Below, in pieces: positions 14,947-25,851 of a stretch of 64,000 nucleotides of DNA. The notes beneath the pieces were generated by a model that searched no databases, was not told the DNA's origin, and worked only from the letters and a program-made list of their open reading frames with translations. Position 1 is the first letter of the stretch. Each line of letters begins with the position of its first letter. This stretch comes from Tragulus kanchil. Its lineage: Eukaryota > Chordata > Mammalia > Artiodactyla > Tragulidae. The position numbers and the translations under genes were made by a program. The stretch spans positions 169,565,298-169,629,297 of the forward strand of contig JAIOJX010000030.1 of the NCBI GenBank assembly GCA_022376925.1, given 5' to 3'.

Positions 14947-15225
14947 GGGCTTCTCTGGTGATGCAGTGGGTAAAGAGTCTGCCTTGCAGTGCAAGGGGCA
15001 CTAGTTTGATCCCTGGCCCAGGAAGATCCCATGTGCCGTGGAATGGCCGAACTGGAGTGTCCAATTACCAGTTAGAGCTCTGGAGGGCATGTGCCCAGAG
15101 CTGGTGCTCTGCAATGAGAGAGGCCACTGCAGTGGGAGGCCCACACAGGCTAAAGAATGTAAAGATGGATGCAGTGAATGAATAAAGAACCAATGAAAAG
15201 AGGCTGAAATTAAAAAATAAAAAAG
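14947..15225 (+). mobile_element. CHR-2-type SINE, older subfamily
   Basis: The head GGGCTTCTCTGGTGATGCAG holds an A-box-like segment; TGATCCCTGGCC follows near the B box; the body continues through CCCATGTGCCGTGG to an A-rich tail. It is flanked by GTCTGTTTTT and GTCTGTTTTC, a probable target-site duplication. Compared with the CpG-rich young type it has lost many CpGs and has the AGTGAATGAATAAAG tail, so it is an older subfamily. Confidence 0.9.
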
Positions 15226-15229
15226 GTCT

Positions 15230-15940
15230 GTTTTCTCACTGTATGACAGAAAGAATAATACCTGTTTTGCTGACTCATAGGTGCACCTGGATTAATGATT
15301 GTAGCAAATAAGAATTTAAATGGCTTTCTGTAACTTTTATATATATGTAAACAGAAAGGAGCTGCTATTAATAACTGGAAGATAGTTAAAAATATGCAAA
15401 AAAAAAAGTCACGGAGAGGTAAGTAACAAGTGTTAGAATAAATAAATAAGAATTACTGGAAAATGAGAGACGAAATCTAAGAGAGAAAGAGCACAGAGAT
15501 CTGGGGAAAAGTTCATATACTTGGGGTGGTGCTTACAATCTGAAGCAAGTTAATACAGGCAAAGGACCTGTAAGTGCAGGGTTGAAAAGAAAAGACAGAC
15601 ATGTGATAAACTAGAGAGACTAATGGAAGATCATGATTTAGTAATTTAGAGCCAAGATAAAGTTTTCCTTTTCTCTCACCCCTTCTCCTTCAGCACTTGT
15701 TTATCCTTTGGCTCCTTTGCCTAAATTTACACTCTCTCTAGGGGCTACTAGGCTTGGCACAATAAACTTTTGTCTACAAAAGCTCTAAATTTACTAGAAT
15801 AAAAGGTAATTAGAACCCAGTTTTAAAAATAAATCCTATTCTAGTTCACCATAAAAATTTTCCCCATGAAAAACTTCATTAGTGGTAATAGTAATAGAGA
15901 CAAAGAGATATGTGATTTTCTTTGGAAGGAAGGTGAGTAA
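15230..15940. other. Unique non-coding DNA
   Basis: AT-rich sequence with no recognised repeat or exon. It is repeated at about 16369-17082 only because of D7. Confidence 0.5.
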
Positions 15941-16085
15941 CAACTTAATTAGTTTGGTGATCTCAAGAAAAATACCTTGTACAGATGAATCTTAAATTCC
16001 TCTAAAATCTTCATTGGGTTTCCTCCAGCTGTGAATTCTGGCACTGATGGAGGCAATTAAAGCAGAGTCTCAGAAGTCTGTTTTT

Positions 16086-16364
16086 GGGCTTCTCTGGTGA
16101 TGCAGTGGGTAAAGAGTCTGCCTTGCAGTGCAAGGGGCACTAGTTTGATCCCTGGCCCAGGAAGATCCCATGTGCCGTGGAATGGCCGAACTGGAGTGTC
16201 CAATTACCAGTTAGAGCTCTGGAGGGCATGTGCCCAGAGCTGGTGCTCTGCAATGAGAGAGGCCACTGCAGTGGGAGGCCCACACAGGCTAAAGAATGTA
16301 AAGATGGATGCAGTGAATGAATAAAGAACCAATGAAAAGAGGCTGAAATTAAAAAATAAAAAAG
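16086..16364 (+). mobile_element. CHR-2-type SINE (copy of 14947-15225)
   Basis: Third appearance of the same insertion, carried by D7. Confidence 0.9.
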
Positions 16365-17082
16365 GTCTGTTTTCTCACTGTATGACAGAAAGAATAATAC
16401 CTGTTTTGCTGACTCATAGGTGCACCTGGATTAATGATTGTAGCAAATAAGAATTTAAATGGCTTTCTGTAACTTTTATATATATGTAAACAGAAAGGAG
16501 CTGCTATTAATAACTGGAAGATAGTTAAAAATATGCAAAAAAAAAAAAGTCACGGAGAGGTAAGTAACAAGTGTTAGAATAAATAAATAAGAATTACTGG
16601 AAAATGAGAGACGAAATCTAAGAGAGAAAGAGCACAGAGATCTGGGGAAAAGTTCATATACTTGGGGTGGTGCTTACAATCTGAAGCAAGTTAATACAGG
16701 CAAAGGACCTGTAAGTGCAGGGTTGAAAAGAAAAGACAGACATGTGATAAACTAGAGAGACTAATGGAAGATCATGATTTAGTAATTTAGAGCCAAGATA
16801 AAGTTTTCCTTTTCTCTCACCCCTTCTCCTTCAGCACTTGTTTATCCTTTGGCTCCTTTGCCTAAATTTACACTCTCTCTAGGGGCTACTAGGCTTGGCA
16901 CAATAAACTTTTGTCTACAAAAGCTCTAAATTTACTAGAATAAAAGGTAATTAGAACCCAGTTTTAAAAATAAATCCTATTCTAGTTCACCATAAAAATT
17001 TTCCCCATGAAAAACTTCATTAGTGGTAATAGTAATAGAGACAAAGAGATATGTGATTTTCTTTGGAAGGAAGGTGAGTAAC

Positions 17083-17417
17083 AGGATAAGAGTACCTGCT
17101 GTGAATAATGAAACTAAATACTGCGATCTTAAATTATTTTAAGATGACACTGAAGAGAAAGGAGTATTATATTTATAACCCATTTAACAATGATAAACAG
17201 ATATTTACTGCTCCACCAACCAAAGATGCACAGATCTTTCTCTCCTTTGAAATAATGAATTAGGAAAATTTTAGGTTTCTAAATATCAAAGTTGATACCC
17301 TCAGTGAATGCTGATTTTCTTCTTTAAAGAGCTATACTAGAAAGACTTCCTGAAGATTTTGTTCTACTCTTTGTAGCCTCTGATTATGCTTCAGAGCCAC
17401 TTCAAAACTAGATTTGG
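17083..17417. other. Unique non-coding DNA
   Basis: Single-copy AT-rich stretch between D7 and the SINE at 17418. No feature recognised. Confidence 0.5.
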
Positions 17418-17713
17418 GGGTTTCCCTGGTGGCCCAGTGGGTAAGGACACCACCTTGCAATGCAAAGGGCGCCAGTTCGATCCCTGGCCTGGGAAGATCC
17501 GGAGTGCCGCGGAGCGGCTGGACCGATGTGTCCAATTACCGAGCCAGAGCTCTGGAGCGCATGCGCCCAGAGTCAGTGCTCTGCGACAACAGAGGCCACT
17601 GCCATTGGAGGCCCACACAGGCCAAAGAACAAAGACGGATGAAAATAGATAAATGAAAGACCAATAGAAGTGGCCCATCCCACTCCCCCCAAAAAAAGAA
17701 AAAAAAAAAAAAA
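17418..17713 (+). mobile_element. Young CpG-rich CHR-2-type SINE
   Basis: A head-to-tail complete tRNA-derived SINE. The head carries the A-box region GGTGGCCCAGTGGG and the B-box region CCAGTTCGATCCC, the RNA polymerase III promoter elements. The body includes GCCGCGGAGCGGCTGGAC and CGCATGCGCCCAGAG, then GGCCCACACAGGCCAAAG, and the element ends in poly-A. It lies about 210 bases from the oppositely oriented copy at 17925. Confidence 0.93.
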
Positions 17714-17924
17714 GATTGGAAAGGAACTTTTCCTACTTCTGCGTTTGCCTCCTCCTCTCAATGATACCTTTTTCATTTCCTAACCCTGAAATCGGAAAAA
17801 TGTTTACTTACTCCAGAAAAAGTGGGTTACAAACATTTATAAGACATTATATACTTTTAGTAGTTGGGGCAAAATTTCTTTGCTTGATAAAAAACTTAAC
17901 GAGTTTTATTTTATTTTGTTTTAA

Positions 17925-18229
17925 ACATTAATTAATTTATTTTGGTGGGGGTGGGGAGAGGGGGGTGGGCGGGCCACCTCCACTGGTCTTTCATTTGTCT
18001 AGTTTCATCCATCTTTGTTCTTTGGCCCGTGAAGGCCTCCCATCGCGGTGGCATCTGTTGTCGCAGAGCACCGGCTCTGGGCGCATGCGCTCCAGAGCTC
18101 CGGCTCGGCAACCGGGCACATCCGTCCAGCCGCTCCACGGCACGTGGGATCTTCCCAGGCCAGGGATTGAACTGGCGCCCCTTGCACTGCAAGGCGGTGT
18201 CCTTACCCATTGGACCACCAGGGAAGCCC
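17925..18229 (-). mobile_element. Young CpG-rich CHR-2-type SINE
   Basis: Minus-strand element starting (on -) GGGCTTCCCTGGTGGTCC and running through the B box and GGAGCGGCTGGACGGATG to a C-rich block (G-rich on +, 17944-17970) and an AATTAATT tail. The flanks GAGTTTTATTT (about 17900) and GAGTTTTAAATTT (18232) may be the target-site duplication. Copied at 19063-19366 by D8. Confidence 0.93.
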
Positions 18230-18265
18230 AAGAGTTTTAAATTTAGAGTCTAATTCAATATTCTA

Positions 18266-18345
18266 ACAGATGAAGAAACAGAGCTTTAAAAATATTAAAT
18301 TATAAGAAGTCACATACCTAGTAGTGGAGTTAAGAAAATTAAGAT
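18266..18345 (-). mobile_element. Possible MIR fragment
   Basis: ACAGATGAAGAAACAGAG, then AAGTCACATACCTAGTAGTGG, resemble the antisense MIR core (ACAGATGAGGAAACTGAGG; AAGGTCACACAGCTAGTAAG). It is diverged and short. A copy at about 19402-19481 comes from D8. Confidence 0.45.
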
Positions 18346-18370
18346 AGTAACATTCAAATCGGCCACTAAT

Positions 18371-18462
18371 CAGTTTTGCGGGATTTTAGTTCCCCTATCA
18401 GATTGAACCCAGGCCCTTTGCAGTGACAGCACGGAGTCCAAACCACTGTACTGCCAGGGAGT
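18371..18462 (-). mobile_element. CHR-2-type SINE fragment
   Basis: The minus-strand head of an old tRNA-derived SINE: GATTTTAGTTCCCC, then GATTGAACCCAGGCCC (antisense B box), then CACTGTACTGCCAGGGA. The 3' half is missing. Old and diverged. Confidence 0.75.
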
Positions 18463-18469
18463 GTTCTAA

Positions 18470-19061
18470 AAGAAATTAAGCAGCAATTGTTATTGGTTCT
18501 ATGTTAGATAAACAAGTCCAGATCACCATTTCTGGCTCTCTTGGGAGTTATATTATCTAGATGTCAGGTTTTCTTCATTCATTTATTCAATAATCATGAA
18601 GTAATGAAGTTATTACTCAAAAGTACATGTATAAAAATAATGTTAAGAGCTACTCACAAATGCTGCTCTTATTTAAGTAGAGAAGGGTAGGCACTTTACA
18701 AAAACTCTTCTGGTGTGCCTGTGTGCCACTGCCTGTGTGCCAAGTATTACATTTTCACAACCATGAAGGGAAAAGAAAATCCTAAAGTATGTCTCTACAA
18801 TTAATGAGTCACCCTGAAGTGAAAACCCCAAAGAAAGAAAACCCAAGCTATTCCATAGTTTAGCAGTGACACAGAGAGTACAGAAACATATTCTTCTATA
18901 ATAAATCTCTTAAAACTGTTTAGACAAAACTTATTACTGATTGGTCTCAGGGAAAAGTCTATGAAGAATGAAGAAGAAAGATTAACAATGGGCAGCTAGA
19001 ACCTTCAAAACACAAATAAAACCAGACTATACATGCCCTGTGAATTTCTTTGCTTGTTAAA
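18470..19061. other. Unique non-coding DNA
   Basis: No recognised element except faint MIR-like wording around 18720-18790. Repeated at about 19606-20181 by D8. Confidence 0.45.
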
Positions 19062-19062
19062 A

Positions 19063-19366
19063 AACATTAATTAATTTATTTTGGTGGGGTGGGAGAGGGG
19101 GGTGGGCGGGCCACCTCCACTGGTCTTTCATTTGTCTAGTTTCATCCATCTTTGTTCTTTGGCCCGTGAAGGCCTCCCATCGCGGTGGCATCTGTTGTCG
19201 CAGAGCACCGGCTCTGGGCGCATGCGCTCCAGAGCTCCGGCTCGGCAACCGGGCACATCCGTCCAGCCGCTCCACGGCACGTGGGATCTTCCCAGGCCAG
19301 GGATTGAACTGGCGCCCCTTGCACTGCAAGGCGGTGTCCTTACCCATTGGACCACCAGGGAAGCCC
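19063..19366 (-). mobile_element. Young CHR-2-type SINE (copy of 17925-18229)
   Basis: The D8 copy. Identical to the first apart from two missing G bases in the G-rich block and the garbled 3' flank at the join. Confidence 0.92.
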
Positions 19367-19506
19367 AAGAGTTTTAAATTTAGAGTCTAATTCAATATTC
19401 TAACAGATGAAGAAACAGAGCTTTAAAAATATTAAATTATAAGAAGTCACATACCTAGTAGTGGAGTTAAGAAAATTAAGATAGTAACATTCAAATCGGC
19501 CACTAA

Positions 19507-19598
19507 TCAGTTTTGCGGGATTTTAGTTCCCCTATCAGATTGAACCCAGGCCCTTTGCAGTGACAGCACGGAGTCCAAACCACTGTACTGCCAGGGAG
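19507..19598 (-). mobile_element. CHR-2-type SINE fragment (copy of 18371-18462)
   Basis: The D8 copy of the same old fragment. Confidence 0.75.
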
Positions 19599-20239
19599 TG
19601 TTCTAAAAGAAATTAAGCAGCAATTGTTATTGGTTCTATGTTAGATAAACAAGTCCAGATCACCATTTCTGGCTCTCTTGGGAGTTATATTATCTAGATG
19701 TCAGGTTTTTCTTCATTCATTTATTCAATAATCATGAAGTAATGAAGTTATTACTCAAAAGTACATGTATAAAAATAATGTTAAGAGCTACTCACAAATG
19801 CTGCTCTTATTTAAGTAGAGAAGGGTAGGCACTTTACAAAAACTCTTCTGGTGTGCCTGTGTGCCACTGCCTGTGTGCCAAGTATTACATTTTCACAACC
19901 ATGAAGGGAAAAGAAAATCCTAAAGTATGTCTCTACAATTAATGAGTCACCCTGAAGTGAAAACCCCAAAGAAAGAAAACCCAAGCTATTCCATAGTTTA
20001 GCAGTGACACAGAGAGTACAGAAACATATTCTTCTATAATAAATCTCTTAAAACTGTTTAGACAAAACTTATTACTGATTGGTCTCAGGGAAAAGTCTAT
20101 GAAGAATGAAGAAGAAAGATTAACAATGGGCAGCTAGAACCTTCAAAACACAAATAAAACCAGACTATACATGCCCTGTGATTATTTGGCAGACCAGGTG
20201 CCTAAGTATATAGCAATAAATAAATTTAAAGCTTAATAA

Positions 20240-20640
20240 TTCTGATATGCACAACAGGGATTCTTTCCTGACCAACAGCTGTATTTTGATTTACTGTTCT
20301 TTTATCTATTTTGCTCAGTTTTGGATATTTATATGCATGCATACAAATTTATTTCTTCCTCTTAAATGACAACACTATACTCTATCCCATGGTCTACTAT
20401 AATTTAAATCAATCCTCTGCAGGTGAATGCTCAGATTGTTGCTAATTTTCCAAAATATACACAATGCTGCACTCAACACATGTACACATGCCTTTCTTTG
20501 TACACATGTATATACATTTCCTTGGGAAACATTCTTAGAAGTAGAACTGCTAGAAGGGCACAAGCATAATTACCAGTGATGTTGAATCACCCTCCAGAAA
20601 GTTAAAGCCATTTTAAACTCCCACACATACAGTGGGAAGG
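20240..20640 (-). mobile_element. L1 (old L1M type) fragment
   Basis: The plus strand reads like antisense L1M 3' sequence: a GTTGCTAATTTTCCAAAATA block, AATGCTGCACTCAACA, a GTACACATG block, then GAAGTAGAACTGCTAGAAGG and CTCCAGAAAG. No coding capacity remains. The family is recalled from memory; the orientation follows from that match. Confidence 0.55.
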
Positions 20641-21680
20641 CTATATTTTCTCATAAAGTTCCAAATAATTTCAATTCTAACAATCCTCATGCAATCTCTT
20701 CCTTAGAAGATCCTCTATAGCCTAAAAAAAACCTAACAACTCTAAAATGAAAGCTAACTATAAATTCTCAACAATTCTGGGATATATTTTAAGACTAATG
20801 ATTGGGTACACTAGATGACTTCTAAAAATCTTTTATAATAAGTAGATCATCTCAGTTGCCTTTTCACTGAATTTGGGCCAGGATATTCAAAGTAAAACCC
20901 GAATAAGGCACTATTACAGAACCAAACTACTTTCTTACAGTTGTCTTATGAGATAACTCTAATTCATTCAACAGAAGGCAGCACCAAGCTCTAAATTTCT
21001 TTTCCCAGTAGTGAAATTATGAAATTAGGCTAAGTATTTAGTTGGTATCTATAGATTTGAGCTGTTTAGTCTCAAGTAAGGTATCGAAACTCTTTTGTAG
21101 CAGTTCTGCCTCAGTAGTATAAATTATGATACCTTCCATTTTAATTACCCTCGGAAAGAGAAGAAACTTTGAAACTATAAGAAGCTCATCAATATGGTTT
21201 ACTAAGCAACTGAGTGCCAAAGAATTGACTCAGTTTGTAACAAATTTGCTGCAAATCTTGGTATATACTGCACTATCACACTAGACATAGCCCAGAATCA
21301 AAGTCCTGGGCAAAACACCTGTCCTTTTCACTGTGATGGTACTAGTCCCTGACTGAGAGTCTAGATGAAGACCTATTCTGCCCCCTTTGAAATACTTCAC
21401 AGGTTATCTTTCACCCATTCACTGAGACTACTTTCTTCCCTGTAATGTCAAGGTTGCAATGAACTGCTCTGACGGCCTCTGGGTCCTCAACTCTTCATTC
21501 TCCCTAATTCTTCTAGGGCATGACTATGATCATTATCATTCTACTATTAGAAACTTAAAATGGTTAGTGCAAACTCCTTTGCCCGTATGGAAGAATACTG
21601 CCTTTGTTATTTAGACATTAACCTATTTTTCCTTTTCCTTGAAAATTTTGTTCACACTATGTTTGCCCTTTTTTTTTGCA
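20641..21680. other. Unique non-coding DNA
   Basis: No repeat family or exon recognised. The part from 21108 onward is duplicated by D9. Confidence 0.5.
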
Positions 21681-21689
21681 TCTTAAAAA

Positions 21690-21885
21690 ACCGTATTATG
21701 AGAAATTTCAAATAATAAAACCACAGAAAACCCTATAATGAACTGATACAGACCCTACCAAGCTTTAATGAACATCTAACTCACAGCCAATCTTATTTTA
21801 TTAATAACCCTTCCTTTTCTGCATGATTATTTCAAAGCAAATCCCAGAAATATCAGTTCTATGTATTACATCTAGGTAAAGCTGT
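21690..21885 (-). mobile_element. Probable L1M 3' fragment
   Basis: A run of words resembling antisense L1M 3' UTR: AAATTTCAAATAATAAAACC, TAATGAAC, CACAGCCAATCTTATTT and AAAGCAAATCCCAGAAAT. Diverged. A copy lies at about 22783-22978. Confidence 0.4.
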
Positions 21886-22102
21886 TCATTTTTTTATTAT
21901 AAATATTGTGAGAGTAGTTGGCTTATAATGACAGAGGGCAGTAATAAGGAAAGAAAGACCATCATTCCACTGAAGAAGTGAAAATGGACAAAATGCTTAA
22001 TGTAATTCATCAACTGATTTGCTAACTAATGCTTATACACACGTGACTATGAAAAAATATCTTAGTCATTTTTCTTTTCCTTAAAAAAAAAAAAGATAAT
22101 TG

Positions 22103-22200
22103 GAAATTCCCTGGTAGTCCAGTGGTTAGGACTCTGTGCCTCCACTGTAGGGCACTCAATCAATCTCTAGTTGGGGAACTAGGATCCCAACAGCTGTGTG
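22103..22200 (+). mobile_element. CHR-2-type SINE, cut at the D9 join
   Basis: The head and body of the SINE seen complete at 23187-23335, ending at GTGTGGCCT where copy 2 of D9 begins. Confidence 0.8.
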
Positions 22201-23186
22201 GCCTCAGTAGTATAAATTATGATACCTTCCATTTTAATTACCCTCGGAAAGAAAATTTTAAATAAGAAGCTCATCAATATGGTTTACTAAGCAACTGAGT
22301 GCCAAAGAATTGACTCAGTTTGTAACAAATTTGCTGCAAATCTTGGTATATACTGCACTATCACACTAGACATAGCCCAGAATCAAAGTCCTGGGCAAAA
22401 CACCTGTCCTTTTCACTGTGATGGTACTAGTCCCTGACTGAGAGTCTAGATGAAGACCTATTCTGCCCCCTTTGAAATACTTCACAGGTTATCTTTCACC
22501 CATTCACTGAGACTACTTTCTTCCCTGTAATGTCAAGGTTGCAATGAACTGCTCTGACGGCCTCTGGGTCCTCAACTCTTCATTCTCCCTAATTCTTCTA
22601 GGGCATGACTATGATCATTATCATTCTACTATTAGAAACTTAAAATGGTTAGTGCAAACTCCTTTGCCCGTATGGAAGAATACTGCCTTTGTTATTTAGA
22701 CATTAACCTATTTTTCCTTTTCCTTGAAAATTTTGTTCACACTATGTTTGCCCTTTTTTTTTGCATCTTAAAAAACCGTATTATGAGAAATTTCAAATAA
22801 TAAAACCACAGAAAACCCTATAATGAACTGATACAGACCCTACCAAGCTTTAATGAACATCTAACTCACAGCCAATCTTATTTTATTAATAACCCTTCCT
22901 TTTCTGCATGATTATTTCAAAGCAAATCCCAGAAATATCAGTTCTATGTATTACATCTAGGTAAAGCTGTTCATTTTTTTATTATAAATATTGTGAGAGT
23001 AGTTGGCTTATAATGACAGAGGGCAGTAATAAGGAAAGAAAGACCATCATTCCACTGAAGAAGTGAAAATGGACAAAATGCTTAATGTAATTCATCAACT
23101 GATTTGCTAACTAATGCTTATACACACGTGACTATGAAAAAATATCTTAGTCATTTTTCTTTTCCTTAAAAAAAAAAAAGATAATT

Positions 23187-23335
23187 GGAAATTCCCTGGT
23201 AGTCCAGTGGTTAGGACTCTGTGCCTCCACTGTAGGGCACTCAATCAATCTCTAGTTGGGGAACTAGGATCCCAACAGCTGTGTGGCCTGCACCCAACAA
23301 AAGACTAAAAGCAATTAAAAAAAAAAAAAAAAAAA
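23187..23335 (+). mobile_element. CHR-2-type SINE
   Basis: The head GAAATTCCCTGGTAGTCCAG is followed by a diverged B-box region and GGGGAACTAGGATCCCAAC, ending in about 19 A. Short old subtype without the long 3' body. A copy is at 24268-24416. Confidence 0.85.
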
Positions 23336-23350
23336 GCTTTTAGCACTATG

Positions 23351-23479
23351 ATTTATTTTCTAAAACTTTTTGGGTGCCCCACACCGGAAGTGGTATCTTG
23401 GTTCCAAGACCAGGGATCGAACCCAAGTTTACTGCAGTAGAAGCCTGGAGTCATAACCACTGCACTGCCAGGAAGTCTC
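23351..23479 (-). mobile_element. CHR-2-type SINE, old
   Basis: Antisense element ending (on +) CACTGCACTGCCAGGAAGTC, with the antisense B box GGGATCGAACCCAAG. It lies within 20 bases of the poly-A of the preceding plus-strand SINE, giving a tail-to-tail pair. A copy is at 24432-24560. Confidence 0.8.
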
Positions 23480-23782
23480 TGCATGCAATTATTTTTTTGA
23501 TTTGAGCTTGCTGATAATGAGATTTGCATTCTTGGGAATGCAAATTTCTCCTTATAGCAGAGTTAAATAAGCACAGGCACACACACAACCCAACCTGACA
23601 TAGCATTTCTGTATGTTATGCTATGTGTCAATAAGCCCAAATGGATAAAACACAGAAGAAATACCCCATAGCATATAAAGTGTGATAAACCAGTGCATTA
23701 AAGAAAAGGACTGATCGTATCACAGAAGCAATGGCTCATATCTGAGGTGGTAGCTAGCTGTTATGAGCAGTTTCCTAAGAGT

Positions 23783-23984
23783 GGGCTTCTCTAGTGGCTC
23801 AACAGGAAAGAATCTGCCTGCAATTCAGGAGACTCTGGGTTCAATACCTGGATTGGAAAGATCCCTGGAAATAGCGATTCACTCCAGTACTCTTGTTTGG
23901 AGAATCCCATGGATAGAGGAGCATGTCCAGCTACAGTCCATGGGGTCACGAAGAGTAGGTCATGACAGAGTTACTAACACTTTC
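23783..23984 (+). mobile_element. Bov-tA SINE
   Basis: A tRNA head (GGGCTTCTCTAGTGGCTCAA, CTGGGTTCAATACCTGG) is fused to the Bov-A body (TTTGGAGAATCCCATGGATAG, with CTACAGTCCATGGGGTCACG and TAACACTTTC at the end). This composite is specific to ruminants. It is clearly diverged from the consensus as I remember it, so the insertion is old. Confidence 0.9.
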
Positions 23985-24267
23985 TTAAGATTACGAGAAC
24001 CTCAGAATTACGACAAACTTAGGGTTAAAAGTTCACCTACTCAATGAACGCATACTTTCTCAAAAAAAATTCACAAGAGAGTAGTTGGCTTATAATGACA
24101 GAGGGCAGTAATAAGGAAAGAAAGCCATCATTCCACTGAAGAAGTGAAAATGGACAAAATGCTTAATGTAATTCATCAACTGATTTGCTAACTAATGCTT
24201 ATACACACGTGACTATGAAAAAATATCTTAGTCATTTTTCTTTTCCTTAAAAAAAAAAAAGATAATT

Positions 24268-24416
24268 GGAAATTCCCTGGTAGTCCAGTGGTTAGGACTC
24301 TGTGCCTCCACTGTAGGGCACTCAATCAATCTCTAGTTGGGGAACTAGGACCCCAACAGCTGTGTGGCCTGCACCCAACAAAAGACAAAAAGCAATAAAA
24401 AAAAAAAAAAAAAAAA
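24268..24416 (+). mobile_element. CHR-2-type SINE (copy of 23187-23335)
   Basis: The D10 copy, with an A/T difference in GGACCCCAAC and a slightly different A-rich tail. Confidence 0.85.
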
Positions 24417-24431
24417 GCTTTTAGCACTATG

Positions 24432-24560
24432 ATTTATTTTCTAAAACTTTTTGGGTGCCCCACACCGGAAGTGGTATCTTGGTTCCAAGACCAGGGATCG
24501 AACCCAAGTTTACTGCAGTAGAAGCCTGGAGTCATAACCACTGCACTGCCAGGAAGTCTC
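24432..24560 (-). mobile_element. CHR-2-type SINE (copy of 23351-23479)
   Basis: The D10 copy of the antisense element. Confidence 0.8.
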
Positions 24561-24863
24561 TGCATGCAATTATTTTTTTGATTTGAGCTTGCTGATAATG
24601 AGATTTGCATTCTTGGGAATGCAAATTTCTCCTTATAGCAGAGTTAAATAAGCACAGGCACACACACAACCCAACCTGACATAGCATTTCTGTATGTTAT
24701 GCTATGTGTCAATAAGCCCAAATGGATAAAACACAGAAGAAATACCCCATAGCATATAAAGTGTGATAAACCAGTGCATTAAAGAAAAGGACTGATCGTA
24801 TCACAGAAGCAATGGCTCATATCTGAGGTGGTAGCTAGCTGTTATGAGCAGTTTCCTAAGAGT

Positions 24864-25065
24864 GGGCTTCTCTAGTGGCTCAACAGGAAAGAATCTGCCT
24901 GCAATTCAGGAGACTCTGGGTTCAATACCTGGATTGGAAAGATCCCTGGAAATAGCGATTCACTCCAGTACTCTTGTTTGGAGAATCCCATGGATAGAGG
25001 AGCATGTCCAGCTACAGTCCATGGGGTCACGAAGAGTAGGTCATGACAGAGTTACTAACACTTTC
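24864..25065 (+). mobile_element. Bov-tA SINE (copy of 23783-23984)
   Basis: The D10 copy. The open frame running through it is SINE sequence, not a gene. Confidence 0.9.
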
Positions 25066-25142
25066 TTAAGATTACGAGAACCTCAGAATTACGACAAACT
25101 TAGGGTTAAAAAAGTTCACCTACTCAATGAACGCATACTTTC

Positions 25143-25620
25143 CAGTCAAAAAGTAACTCACTAATAATGGTGTCACAGAAGAGAAACATGTGGGATATAT
25201 ATATAGCTGATTCCTACATGAACCACAGAGGTATCTTATGATCCAGTTAGTGGAAAATAGGCCCAAGTCACTGTCTATGCAAATAAATACCAAACTACCC
25301 TCCATAAGCTCCATGATAATGATGAAGTTAAACAAACAAATTTAACCTGTGGGTTTTTTCTTTCTTGGGGGTTAAAGCAAAAAACTAGCCTATGTTTACT
25401 CACATAGTAGGTTACTGGGTAAAATGAAAGCTTTGGAAAGGTAAGTACATTGTTTTCTGAGAAAATGATGAACATCTCTGGATCAATTCACTAGTAATTT
25501 TTTATGAGGCTCACAAAGTCTTGAGTTCTCATCATGCAAAACATCAAAAATATTTCACTTATGGATTGTAAAAGTATTCTCTGAAGATCTTAATGTGAGA
25601 AATAATTTAAAAACCTTGAT
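25143..25620. other. Unique non-coding DNA
   Basis: No recognised repeat or exon. Repeated at about 26222-26698 by D11. Confidence 0.5.
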
Positions 25621-25623
25621 ACA

Positions 25624-25760
25624 GGGAGTTCCCTAGTGATCTAGTGGATAGGGTCCCCACACTTTCACTGCTGAGGGCCTGGGTTCAATTCCTGGTTGGG
25701 AACAAAGATCCTGTAAGACATTCAGTGCAGCCCAGAAAATGAAGAAATAAAAATAAAAAC
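25624..25760 (+). mobile_element. CHR-2-type SINE, old
   Basis: The head GGGAGTTCCCTAGTGATCTA is followed by the B-box region GGGTTCAATTCCTGG, then GGGAACAAAGATCC and an AAATAAAAATAAAAAC tail. Diverged. A copy is at 26700-26836. Confidence 0.85.
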
Positions 25761-25851
25761 CTCGATAATGCAGTTTCAATGAACACTTCAACTGTATTGG
25801 GGCCAAAATTCTCATTCACTAATGAATGGTGGTGGTGGCAGTTTAGCTTTG

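Larger units (their letters stand above)
12821..15099. repeat. Direct duplication D6 (breakpoint ~13956)
   Basis: Copy 1 is about 12821-13956 and copy 2 about 13957-15099. Bases 12821-13108 also belong to D5, so part of the unit is present three times (11713, 12823, 13959). The end of copy 1 skips about 27 bases inside a SINE (after GAACTGGAG at ~13921). The GGAACCCTATTTTTTTGAAA just before copy 2 is a garbled form of the sequence before copy 1 near 12805-12824. Confidence 0.95.
14801..17082. repeat. Direct duplication D7 (breakpoint ~15940)
   Basis: Copy 1 is 14801-15940 and copy 2 15941-17082, offset 1140. Its first ~300 bases overlap D6 and so occur three times (13666, 14801, 15941). Visible differences are single-base homopolymer changes, for example the A run near 15397 versus 16540 and one T near 15978. 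Confidence 0.95.
17923..20181. repeat. Direct duplication D8 (breakpoint ~19061)
   Basis: Copy 1 is about 17923-19061 and copy 2 about 19062-20181. Just before copy 2 (about 19044-19062) TTTCTTTGCTTG and then TAAAAAAC repeat the text found at about 17875-17894, but the ~27 bases between that text and ACATTAATTAAT are missing. Two G bases are lost in the G-rich block near 19085. Both changes sit at the join. Confidence 0.95.
21108..23289. repeat. Direct duplication D9 (breakpoint ~22200)
   Basis: Copy 1 is 21108-22200 and copy 2 22201-23289. Copy 2 is garbled within 60 bases of the join: the bases after CTCGGAAAGA read AAATTTTAAATAAG at 22252-22265 where copy 1 has a slightly longer, different string at 21159-21180. 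Copy 1 ends inside a SINE (22103-22200). Confidence 0.95.
22995..25142. repeat. Direct duplication D10 (breakpoint ~24076)
   Basis: Copy 1 is about 22995-24076 and copy 2 about 24077-25142. The first ~295 bases overlap D9 and occur three times. Copies differ by small homopolymer changes and by the word at the ends (ACTTTCTC versus ACTTTCCAGTC). Confidence 0.95.

Noticed and set aside
17386..19390. Many overlapping Arg/Pro/Gly-rich frames on both strands
   Set aside because: They are all readings of the CpG-rich SINE, which stays open in several frames. The same peptides recur at every young SINE in the window.
23763..25164. Two ~100-codon plus-strand frames ending in a VGHDRVTNTFL-like stretch
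   Set aside because: This is the translated Bov-tA SINE, a common source of false ruminant proteins, copied by D10.
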